Below, piece by piece: positions 1 through 6,074 of a stretch of 9,613 nucleotides of DNA. The DNA lies in NCBI GenBank assembly GCA_030630315.1, contig DAOVNI010000035.1, positions 1 through 9,613 on the forward strand, written 5' to 3'. Positions within the stretch are counted from its first letter, which is position 1, and every line of letters starts with the position of its first letter. Source of the stretch: Phycisphaerae bacterium (GTDB lineage: Bacteria; Planctomycetota; Phycisphaerae; Sedimentisphaerales; Anaerobacaceae). The notes beneath the pieces are model-generated. The model made no database searches and was not told the origin of the DNA. It saw only the letters and a list, made by a program, of their open reading frames with translations. Both the position numbers and the translations under genes were made by a program.

Positions 1-221
1 GGATTGTCGTAAAAACCTGACGCTATTTTGATAACGTAATGGTCATCCTGTTTAAGATAGCCATATTTAATGTGTACTTCTCCCTTATCCAGTATTAACT
101 CACCTACAGGCGGTACCACTGCTTGTCCTGCTGAATAGGCGATAAAGCCCGCTTCAATGGCAGGGATGAGGTCAAGTGAGGGTAAAATTTCCTTAATTTG
201 CTCTAATGTAATTATTTTCAT
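1..221 (-). CDS. Ornithine cyclodeaminase / mu-crystallin family protein, N-terminal part (cut by window edge)
   Basis: The first 73 residues are visible and the gene runs off the left edge. The stretch with PPVGELIL (37-44), VHIKYGYL (49-56) and IKIASGFYDN (64-73) is characteristic of the N-terminal half of the ornithine cyclodeaminase/mu-crystallin family, NAD(P)-dependent enzymes that deaminate or reduce amino and imino acids in the cytoplasm. The ATG at 221 is preceded by a GGAAGGA Shine-Dalgarno element. It lies 16 bp after the stop of the upstream dehydratase relic, so the two were one operon. The pairing of a threonine-dehydratase-like gene with this family recalls EutB/EutC of ectoine degradation, but that assignment is inference: the catalytic C-terminal half is outside the window, and the substrate could be ornithine, a ketimine or something else. 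What is visible appears intact. Confidence 0.85.
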   Translation of the reverse strand, partial: MKIITLEQIKEILPSLDLIPAIEAGFIAYSAGQAVVPPVGELILDKGEVHIKYGYLKQDDHYVIKIASGFYDN

Positions 222-237
222 AAACTGTCCTTCCAGG

Positions 238-606
238 TTATAAAATACTTTTCAATGTTTCGAGGCTAATGTTTGCCCCGCAAATAATGATGACTATAGT
301 TTTGCCAGCGAAGTGCTCACGCATTTTCAAATAAGAGGCAATAGCCACGGCCACACCATGATTACCAGTGGATGCGGTCACAACGCCCTGCGCGAGTTCC
401 TCCGACATCACTGAAAGGAGCTTATTCATCGCTCCTCGTACCTTGAACGAGCCTGTATACTGCAAATTCTCCAGCTTGTAATATACGTTCGCACCGTCAA
501 CCTGGCTCAAATAACGGGAATGTTCCAAAATTGTTTACCGAATGTGTGACCGAATACGTGATTCGGCGAGCCGAACTTCGTTTACGACATCTGTGGATTT
601 GAGCAT
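238..606 (-). pseudogene. Threonine dehydratase / EutB-like PLP enzyme, broken by a nonsense codon and an internal deletion
   Basis: Reading from the ATG at 606 (AGGAAA ribosome site just upstream) gives a normal family N-terminus ending in SHIR, then TAA at 537-535 where relatives usually have a basic residue. The same frame then continues with TILEHSRYLSQ, the Schiff-base motif TGSFKVRGA (Lys55 from the ATG) and the STGNHG motif. After GNHG the sequence passes within a few residues into YLKMREHFAGK and ICGANISLETL, which is the extreme C-terminus of the family. About 120 codons remain where the family has about 320, so roughly 200 residues of the catalytic core are missing. The deletion kept the frame. 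A TTG at 528 could in principle restart translation after the stop, but the product would lack most of the fold. Intact members dehydrate or deaminate hydroxy amino acids. It sits 24 bp after the aminotransferase gene and 16 bp before the cyclodeaminase gene. Confidence 0.88.
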
Positions 607-630
607 TACCGTTTCCTGGCTATTAGTTGA

Positions 631-1758
631 TTAATTTTTTAACTCCATGGTAAAGTCGTGGATGCGGTCTAGTGCCGATGCGAGGTAATTCTCTGGCAGA
701 CCAAAACTGATTCGGATAAATTTATCCATACCGAAGTGATCCCCCGGGACAATGAGCACGCTCTTTTCTTTACGCAACCGCTCTGTAAACTCAGTAGAAT
801 TGATGTCGAAATGATAACGGGCGAAAGCGATTGCGGCCGCCTGTGGTGGTGTAAGGCTAAATGTATTCTTGTGACTATCCATCCATTGTTGCAAAATTGG
901 ATATCCTTTTCGGATATAATTGCGAGTACGCTGAATAATGCGAGGACGTACTTTTGCAGATAAGGCAATTGCCGCAAGTTTGTTTGACAGGATCGTGGCA
1001 CTAATCGTAGTGTATTCATGCCGCGCCCAAATATCGTCTATGGTATCAACAGGGCCGACTACCCAACCTATGCGAAGACCAGGCAAGCCATACGCTTTGC
1101 TTATACTGCCGACCGCTATCACTTTGTTGTACCTACCATAAAAGGATGGGCTTTGTTCATCAGTTAATCGCTCGGCGCCACTATATACTTCATCGGCTAA
1201 GATCCATGCACCAACTCGCTCAGCCGTACCGATGATGTCATCCATTTCGGCCTCGGTGAGAATATAGCCAGTGGGATTATTTGGATTACATATGGCGATG
1301 AGCTTTGTATTGTGTGTAACAATTTCATTTAACTCGCCCAAATCAGGCGCCCAGCCATGTTCTTCACGCAAATGAAATGTCTTTAACTCCAAATTGTAGT
1401 TTTTCGCAATGCCCCAGATTTGCATATAGTTGGGAAGCATGATTACGATTTCGTCTCCTGCGCTGAGTAGGGTACGGGTCGTAATATAGTTGGCTTCAAT
1501 TGCCCCTACAGTAACTAATATGTTGTTCATCATAGCCCCTTCGTAAAGAGCTGCGATGTTCTCCCGCAGTTCGGGGATGCCATTGACATGCGGATAATTG
1601 AGTCTGGTGGCGAGTAAGTGGTTTATATAATCGGGATCATCGGCCAACAGCTCACCAAGTAAGATGGGTTGTACGCCGCTTTCAGACAGGTTGTATTCGA
1701 CATCCTGTTCAAACTTGGACATCATGCGTTCCATAACAAATGGTTGAAATTCAGACAT
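631..1758 (-). CDS. Fold-type I PLP-dependent aminotransferase (class I/II)
   Basis: A 375-residue cytoplasmic enzyme of the aspartate-aminotransferase superfamily. Visible landmarks are NPNNPTG (158-164), the cofactor-ring Asp in LADEVYSG (Asp189) with Tyr192, the PLP lysine Lys221 in SISKAYGLPGLRIGW, and a C-terminal Arg349 in FIRISFG that should hold the substrate carboxylate. Length is normal and nothing essential is missing. The ATG at 1758 is preferred because GGAG lies nine bases upstream and homology starts there. A GTG-type or ATG extension up to 1842 adds 28 residues without family character. The substrate cannot be read from the motifs; the closest resemblance by eye is to aspartate/capreomycidine-synthase-like members. 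It heads the operon with the dehydratase relic (24 bp downstream) and the cyclodeaminase gene, so it probably supplied or consumed an amino acid in the same short pathway. Confidence 0.87.
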   Translation of the reverse strand: MSEFQPFVMERMMSKFEQDVEYNLSESGVQPILLGELLADDPDYINHLLATRLNYPHVNGIPELRENIAALYEGAMMNNILVTVGAIEANYITTRTLLSAGDEIVIMLPNYMQIWGIAKNYNLELKTFHLREEHGWAPDLGELNEIVTHNTKLIAICNPNNPTGYILTEAEMDDIIGTAERVGAWILADEVYSGAERLTDEQSPSFYGRYNKVIAVGSISKAYGLPGLRIGWVVGPVDTIDDIWARHEYTTISATILSNKLAAIALSAKVRPRIIQRTRNYIRKGYPILQQWMDSHKNTFSLTPPQAAAIAFARYHFDINSTEFTERLRKEKSVLIVPGDHFGMDKFIRISFGLPENYLASALDRIHDFTMELKN

Positions 1759-1890
1759 CTGGTTATTCTCCATTATTGAATTCTTATGATAAGTTGTATA
1801 TGTAGCAGAGTCGTGTCCGATGGCGAATCTTTCAGCTGACATTTCCCATATCGAACGCTTAGCTACGCGACCAAGCCTTCCAATTGCACT

Positions 1891-1919
1891 ATTATATCAA
1901 GACTTTGCTCGAATTCCAG
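1891..1919 (-). promoter_or_regulatory. Probable promoter of the aminotransferase operon
   Basis: On the minus strand a perfect TATAAT (1896-1891) is preceded, after 17 bp, by a weak -35 CTGGAA (1919-1914, three of six consensus bases). Transcription would start near 1884 and leave a leader of about 125 bases before the start at 1758. The -10 box is convincing. The weak -35 suggests that an activator, or the flanking 11-bp repeats, may matter. Confidence 0.45.
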
Positions 1920-1937
1920 TCCATTGAAGTCTTTGCT
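1899..1937. repeat. Pair of 11-bp near-identical repeats around the operon promoter
   Basis: AAGACTTTGCT (1899-1909) and AAGTCTTTGCT (1927-1937) differ at one base, with starts 28 bp apart. Because AAGACTT and AAGTCTT are reverse complements, the inner 7-mers also form an inverted repeat. One copy lies between -10 and -35, the other just upstream of -35, which is a reasonable arrangement for a regulator site. No regulator gene is visible in the window. Confidence 0.4.
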
Positions 1938-2075
1938 GACAAATCTTGTACTCAGAGTCCAGTGCAGTTTAGCCATTTGTTATGCGGCGAAAAGGCCATA
2001 GGAAAAAGACGGTACACATGAGCTTTATGCTCTACGAACAGGCTATAAGGAAAGTTGGTTATGCTGTGGGATATA

Positions 2076-2288
2076 GATGCAGGCTGGGACTTTGTCGGCG
2101 CACCTGGTGGGCCCAGTGACATCTGGGCAGAGCCTGACGGGGCTGGATATCCAGTTCTTTGGTGGCAGCTTTCTCCTTTGCCGGAATTGCCCACCTTCTC
2201 AGGGGGAACGGGTGAGCCTGACGATCCTTACCTGATCTCAACGGCTGATGAATTGAACAGTATCGGCCATAATCCAAGATTGATGGCT
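2076..2288 (+). pseudogene. Fragment of a GLUG-type secreted repeat protein
   Basis: About 70 residues read DAGWDFVG, then DIWAEPDG, YPVLWWQLS and finally FSGGTGEPDDPYLIST followed by ADELNSIGHNP. This is the linker between two GLUG-type repeat blocks found in very large secreted proteins of Sedimentisphaerales and related planctomycetes, where the stretch normally leads on to a beta-helical repeat. Here no signal peptide or upstream domain exists, and homology stops at about 2288, where the opposite strand starts to read as an ankyrin repeat. The in-frame stop follows at 2325-2327. There is no credible start with a ribosome site, although ATG occurs at 2061. It is a relic of a gene that must have been several kilobases long. 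Family naming is from memory of such proteins, so the exact domain label is less certain than the fragment itself. Confidence 0.7.
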
Positions 2289-2357
2289 GTCTTTTGCGTT
2301 GACATCAGCGCCCTCAGCCAACAATAGTTCAACAATGTCTGTAGCTACAATCATCTT
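2289..2357 (-). pseudogene. Single ankyrin-repeat remnant
   Basis: The minus strand from 2357 to 2289 reads KMIVATDIVELLLAEGADV followed by NAKD. The segment IVELLLAEGADVNAKD matches the second helix and beta-hairpin of the ankyrin consensus almost perfectly. The frame then leaves the consensus (SHQSW) and stops about 20 codons further on. No start codon with a ribosome site and no second repeat is present, and the GH2 stop codon lies nine bases upstream in another frame. One repeat cannot fold stably alone, so this is a relic of an ankyrin protein. It directly abuts the GLUG-type fragment on the other strand. Confidence 0.75.
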
Positions 2358-2365
2358 ACCTGTGT

Positions 2366-4843
2366 TTATTTTGCATGCCAGAGGATATTGGAAGGTATCG
2401 GTCGTTTGTTGGGGGCGATGGTTGGTGCTTTGAGAGTGAGTCGAAGGCCCTGGCCGCCGAAGCCCTGGAAGAAGGTCAGGGTAAGCGGATGTTTGCCGGC
2501 CTTGAGAGCGATGGTGCCCTTTACTTCTCTCATACCGTGAACGCCGCGGTTGTCAATGAGCAGCTTATCGCCGATGTACAACTCTGAGCCGTCGTCGGAG
2601 GTAAGGTAAAAAGTATATACCCCATCGGCGGGTACGTCAATAAAACCTTCGAATTTGAGGGCGTAATTTTCTTTACGCTTAGATAGATTCAGGCTAATCT
2701 TTTCACACGTACCCGAAGCGGTCGGCTTGAGGGCGGTGAAGTCGGGCAGCTTTTCAATTCTGCCGGCTTCATAGTAATCGTATTTCAGGCCCGGGGCGAC
2801 TTGGGCAACATCAACGGCATTCCGGGGCGAAACCCGGGTAAAGGCGGCGCCGGCAACGGCACTCTTTTTACCATCAGGCCAAAAAGTACGGGCCTTAACG
2901 GTGGTGGTCTGGTTCAACCTGATCGGGCCAACGTATCGGGGCGATGTGGCCGTCGGCTCGCTGCCGTCGAGGGTGTAGCGAATGTTGTCGTCATCGTTGC
3001 CCCCGGCCAATTTTACGTCGATCTTGTCAATAAATATATTGACATCGTTTATAAATACTGGCGGCACGAATCCCAGGTTGGCCAACCTCACGCGATCGGC
3101 GTCCATCTTGATGACCTCCCGGTCATAGGTCAGCAGGCCGTTGCATTCGGTCTCTATATCTGAAGTCTGGGTATAGACGGCGGCGCTGAGGCCGGGATCG
3201 GTTTTCAGCCGGGCAATGCCCTGCAATAGTTCCTCGTAACGGACGGTCAGTTTCTCGCTGTCGGACAGGGTTTGATAGCCCCAGAATTCTTTCTGCCAGG
3301 AATGGCCCTTGACCTGCATCCCCAGCCCGCCGAACTCGCCGAGCACCGCAGCCCGGGTCGGTTCCGGCTGGGGGGAGTCGGGGCCGGGATACGAATGTAT
3401 GTCGTGCACATCGCCGACCTTCCTGTCAGACCAGCCGCTGGCGTTATCTACCAATCGCGATGGGTCCCATTGCTTAATCAGTTTAACCAGTCGCTGGGTA
3501 TCATACTGGCCCCAGCCTTCGTTAAACGGCACCCACATAATGATCGAGGGATGATTTATGAAACCTTCCACCATCCGTCGCAGCTCAACTTCGAACTGTT
3601 TCTTGTCGGCAGATGTGGCGTTACTGCCTGCGGGCATATCCTGCCAGACAAGCAGCCCCAGCTTGTCGCACCAGTAATACCAGCGGTCCGGTTCGATCTT
3701 GACATGCTTGCGGGCCATATTGAAGCCCAGCTTTTTGGTGATTTCGACATCGTAGCGCAGGGCCTCGTCGGTGGGGGCGGCATAAAGCCCGTCCGGCCAA
3801 AAACCCTGGTCCAGCAGCCCAATCTGAAATACAAACTTGCCATTGAGCATAAGCCGGGTAATGCCATTCTCGTCCTTACCCAGTTCGATATGGCGCATAC
3901 CGAAATAGCTTTTTACCTTGTCGACAACCTTGGGCTTACCCAGCAAACGCTGGCGGGACAGTATGATCTCAATGTCATAAAGGTGAGGATTATCGCACGA
4001 CCAGAGCTTAGGCGTGGAAATCTTAATATCATCTTTCCGGCCCAGCGATAAGCTCGCTGTTTCAACAATTCTTCCATTGTCCCGCACATGAGCGGTTACC
4101 AGATGTTTTTTAGTAGTGTTTTTACCCAGGACCGTTACCCATAAACGCTGATTATCGACGTCGGGCGTCATAATAATCTTCTCGATATAAGCCTGGGGCA
4201 CTGGTTCCAGCCAAACTGTCTGCCAGATACCGGTAGTGGGTGTGTACATAATGCCGCCGGGATTCTTGACCTGTTTGCCGTGCGGCTGCCCGCCGGCGTC
4301 GCTGGGGTCCCAAACCGACAGGACCAGTTCCTGTTTTCCTGACGACTTGAGGGCGTCGGTAATATCATAATTGAACGCGTCGTACCCGCCCCGATGAGTG
4401 CCCAGTTCCTTACCGTTTACGTACACCACCGACTCCCAGTCAACCGACTGAAAGTGCAGTAAAACACGTTTGCCCTTCCAGTCTTTAGGCAGCTCGAACG
4501 TTCGCCGATACCATAGACGATTTTTTTCGTTCACCCGTTTCATCACTCCCGAAAGGGCCGACTCAATGGGAAACGGCACCAGTATTTGCTCCGTGAACTC
4601 TTTCGGCTCAGGTTGTTCCTTACCTGTTACCGCCAATTCCCACAGCCCGTTAAGATTCAGCCATCGCTGGCGTACCATCTGCGGGCGGGGATATTCCGGA
4701 TGGGCATTGTCCGGTGACACATCTTTGGTCCACCGGGTCGCCAAAGGCCCCCGGGCCGGCTTCCATTGTGTATCAGCCTTGCCTGAAACCACCATATTCA
4801 GCACCAGAAATACCAAAAGAACTGCATTAACTGTGCGTCGCAT
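2366..4843 (-). CDS. Secreted glycoside hydrolase family 2 enzyme with chitobiase-C and PA14 domains
   Basis: An 825-residue exported enzyme. A signal peptide (about 1-23: RR, hydrophobic core VLLVFLVLNMVV, cleavage near SGKA) is followed by the GH2 sugar-binding jelly roll (about 60-215; LNGLWEL, YRRTFELP, RGGYDAFNYDIT), an Ig-like domain (about 218-318) and the TIM barrel (about 320-590). The expected acid/base is Glu442 in FNEGWGQ and the nucleophile Glu503 in LGEFGG. Then come a chitobiase/hexosaminidase C-terminal domain (about 598-670; RYTLDGSEPT) and a PA14 domain (about 685-808; FYLTSDDGSELYIG), both likely for carbohydrate binding. The start at 4843 has a strong AAGGAG seven bases upstream. 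Candidate activities are beta-galactosidase, glucuronidase or mannosidase on plant or algal glycans; sequence reading cannot choose. It appears intact and more GC-rich than both flanks. No transporter or sulfatase partner is visible. Confidence 0.92.
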   Translation of the reverse strand: MRRTVNAVLLVFLVLNMVVSGKADTQWKPARGPLATRWTKDVSPDNAHPEYPRPQMVRQRWLNLNGLWELAVTGKEQPEPKEFTEQILVPFPIESALSGVMKRVNEKNRLWYRRTFELPKDWKGKRVLLHFQSVDWESVVYVNGKELGTHRGGYDAFNYDITDALKSSGKQELVLSVWDPSDAGGQPHGKQVKNPGGIMYTPTTGIWQTVWLEPVPQAYIEKIIMTPDVDNQRLWVTVLGKNTTKKHLVTAHVRDNGRIVETASLSLGRKDDIKISTPKLWSCDNPHLYDIEIILSRQRLLGKPKVVDKVKSYFGMRHIELGKDENGITRLMLNGKFVFQIGLLDQGFWPDGLYAAPTDEALRYDVEITKKLGFNMARKHVKIEPDRWYYWCDKLGLLVWQDMPAGSNATSADKKQFEVELRRMVEGFINHPSIIMWVPFNEGWGQYDTQRLVKLIKQWDPSRLVDNASGWSDRKVGDVHDIHSYPGPDSPQPEPTRAAVLGEFGGLGMQVKGHSWQKEFWGYQTLSDSEKLTVRYEELLQGIARLKTDPGLSAAVYTQTSDIETECNGLLTYDREVIKMDADRVRLANLGFVPPVFINDVNIFIDKIDVKLAGGNDDDNIRYTLDGSEPTATSPRYVGPIRLNQTTTVKARTFWPDGKKSAVAGAAFTRVSPRNAVDVAQVAPGLKYDYYEAGRIEKLPDFTALKPTASGTCEKISLNLSKRKENYALKFEGFIDVPADGVYTFYLTSDDGSELYIGDKLLIDNRGVHGMREVKGTIALKAGKHPLTLTFFQGFGGQGLRLTLKAPTIAPNKRPIPSNILWHAK

Positions 4844-4932
4844 CTTGAATCTCCTTAATTGGCATTCTTTATCATATTTCGCTATCCTGAAGTAGGTATC
4901 TTACACAGAATTAACCGAGAGAAACTATGTAA

Positions 4933-5012
4933 CCGGAGCCTCCTAAGTTGGCTACAATGCGTGGCTGTTTGATTAAAGCCAAAATAACTTTTATGACAGG
5001 AGGCCGTCACGG
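4933..5012 (+). ncRNA. Candidate structured RNA at the left end of an IS110 relic (bridge-RNA-like)
   Basis: Immediately upstream of the transposase remnant there is a nested stem: CCG (4933-4935) with CGG (5010-5012), GCCTCCT (4938-4944) with AGGAGGC (4998-5004), AAGTT (4945-4949) with AACTT (4986-4990), and GGCT (4950-4953) with AGCC (4977-4980), closing a 23-base loop. The last two pairs are separated on the 3' side by a five-base bulge. The AGGAGG that would serve as ribosome site is sequestered. IS110-group elements are known to encode their bridge RNA in the noncoding left end, so position and fold fit. The sequence match to any known bridge RNA was not tested. Confidence 0.3.
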
Positions 5013-5131
5013 ACAAGTATATTCGATTTGACATAGATAGCAAGAAAATAATAGCGTGTGTCATGCAAAAAGGCAAAAGAGACGGATACGCAACCTTAGA
5101 GAAAGATAAGCAACGACGCCCTAACAAATAG
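5009..5131 (+). pseudogene. IS110-family transposase, N-terminal remnant
   Basis: The frame reads DKYIRFDIDSKK, then IIACVMQKGKRDGYATLEKD, followed by KQRRPNK and a TAG at 5129-5131. This matches the beginning of IS110-type DEDD transposases: a first catalytic Asp in the FDID segment, then a VxQKGKxDxYATL strand. Only about 40 of roughly 330-400 residues remain. No ATG, GTG or TTG lies in frame before the homology; the expected position carries GTC (5006-5008) or ACG, so the start may be lost as well. The last residues KQRRPNK may derive from elsewhere. It points away from the GH2 gene. The following 113 bases (5132-5244) show no recognisable gene. Confidence 0.72.
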
Positions 5132-5244
5132 TTCCCGTGTCGCACAACCCTCATTCTTGGCCCAAAAACGGCCCTGCTAATCCCAGTGGTTTTTTGCTTT
5201 TCGGCCCGGGAGCGTGGGCTCTATATACAGTCCTGATTTCAGTT

Positions 5245-5511
5245 TCAGCCGCCTTTGCGCGAGCCGATGTACTCGGGCTTGACTAATTGCCGAAAGTCAA
5301 TCTCCTTGTCAGCCATTTTCATCGTTGTGTAAAGGCAATACAGACCACAGTGGGGATGGGATGGTCTGCGTTTGGCAGATGTAGCTTCAGCCGGTTTATG
5401 TTTGTTTTCATCAGCAACGGCTGATTTACTAACAGCAAACATAGCCAATATGCAGACGAATAATAAAAAGCAACGCCAGCGCAGAGCCCCTCCGGGATTA
5501 AGGTTCAACAT
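5245..5511 (-). pseudogene. Truncated secreted C39-like cysteine peptidase
   Basis: Eighty-eight codons remain. The ATG at 5511 is followed by a hydrophobic signal segment (about 10-33, FLLFVCILAMFAV), a basic linker (KHKPAEATSAKRR) and the beginning of a papain-like C39-type domain: HCGLYCLYTTMK with the candidate nucleophile Cys55, then DFRQLVKPEYIGSRKG. In relatives this continues into the rest of the peptidase with its His and Asp; here a TGA follows at 5247-5245 and later sequence shows no homology. The gene therefore lost its catalytic His/Asp half and can only make an exported stub. Its start overlaps the end of the upstream frame by 14 bases (stop at 5500-5498), with GAGG nine bases before the ATG, indicating that the two genes were translationally coupled before the break. 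The peptidase class is inferred from the CGxxCL motif. Confidence 0.65.
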
Positions 5512-5725
5512 TGCTTTTCGCCTCCGTTACTGGTTTGCCATTTTGCCACGTGTATTCGGTCTTGTCATAGAGGCCCGGGAATAGAACCTTCGTTCCGTCC
5601 GGAATGTCGTCGGCAACAAAAGAACTCAATGTGCTATGGTCGGGGTTTAGCACCACTTCAGTTCGCTTATGATGCCATTTGGTCGTCTTGCCACCTGTGG
5701 TTTGCTGCATATCCAAGTTGAAGCC
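5498..5725 (-). pseudogene. C-terminal fragment of an unrecognised protein, coupled to the C39-like gene
   Basis: The minus-strand frame reads GFNLDMQQTTGGKTTKWHHK, then further on DDIPDGTKVLFPG and YTWQNGKPVTEA, and stops at 5498. Upstream it is closed by a TAG at 5728-5726, exactly where the plus strand starts to read as an EEP nuclease. About 75 residues remain, with no signal peptide and no clear start: TTG at 5716 and ATG at 5710 exist, without a ribosome site. I do not recognise the family. The DG..YPG/YxWxNGxP pattern resembles short tails of planctomycete secreted or pilin-like proteins, but this is only an impression. The 14-base overlap with the downstream peptidase gene supports it being real coding sequence. 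Confidence 0.5.
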
Positions 5726-5726
5726 C

Positions 5727-6074
5727 TATTCACAGTATCCTACGATTATCATCGGAGACTTTAACACCGGGTCCCACCTGGATGGGGCCACAGGAAAATC
5801 GGCCTGGGTTACCGAGTACATTGAAAGCCAGGGTTTTCGGGATAGCTACCGTGTTGTTCACCCTGATCCCAAGAAGGACCCGGGCAAAACCGGTGGCAGA
5901 CGCATTGACTACGTCTTCGTGAACAAGCATCTTGTTCCAGTCGAGTGTACCGTATTAAAGGAAGGAGTTTTTGGCTCAGAGGGATTTGAAGACTCCGACC
6001 ATTTGGCCGTTTACGCAAAACTGAAGATAGCAAAGAATCAAACGGCCGTTGAAAGTCGTAGTCGCGGCAAATAG
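5727..6074 (+). pseudogene. C-terminal part of an endonuclease/exonuclease/phosphatase (EEP) family protein
   Basis: About 115 residues carry three hallmark motifs of the EEP fold: IIIGDFNTGSHLD (Asp and Asn of the active site), RRIDYVFVN, and the terminal SDHLAVYAKL with the catalytic Asp-His pair. The N-terminal half, which supplies the metal-binding Asn and Glu, is absent. Family members are about 250-300 residues. The open frame reaches back to 5679, but that part is the antisense of the neighbouring fragment, so homology begins somewhere around 5706-5730. No start codon with a ribosome site exists at the boundary, and the protein should be inactive. Relatives hydrolyse phosphodiesters in nucleic acids, lipids or inositol phosphates, often as secreted enzymes. 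It ends 30 bp before the convergent DUF5677 gene. Confidence 0.8.

Larger units (their letters stand above)
1759..2061. other. Intergenic leader and relic boundary, no gene
   Basis: No supported coding sequence was found. The left part is the leader and promoter region of the leftward operon. The right part (1938-2061) has open frames on both strands with no recognisable protein. A 12-bp sequence, CCATTTGTTATG (1973-1984), recurs in inverted orientation at 1732-1743 inside the aminotransferase gene. The context of the first copy resembles one arm of an integron attC site, but no partner arm was found. Confidence 0.5.

Noticed and set aside
669..1019. Minus-strand open frame within the aminotransferase gene
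   Set aside because: Different frame from the aminotransferase and lacking any conserved motif.
1952..2277. Minus-strand open frames opposite the GLUG-type fragment
   Set aside because: Composition is typical of antisense shadows; the plus-strand reading shows the family motifs.
3272..4051. Long plus-strand open frame (259 codons) opposite the GH2 gene
   Set aside because: It is antisense to the GH2 barrel, whose motifs and ribosome site are clear. Its translation has no recognisable domain, and such shadows are expected in GC-richer genes.
4470..4895. Plus-strand open frame opposite the GH2 N-terminus and promoter
   Set aside because: Antisense of the signal peptide and jelly-roll region; no family character and no ribosome site.
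4882..5154. Minus-strand open frame opposite the IS110 relic
   Set aside because: No recognisable motif; the plus strand carries the transposase homology.
5159..5173. GGCC-CAAAAAC-GGCC hairpin after the IS110 relic as terminator or IS end
   Set aside because: Only four pairs, no following T-run, and no matching inverted copy on the other side of the relic.
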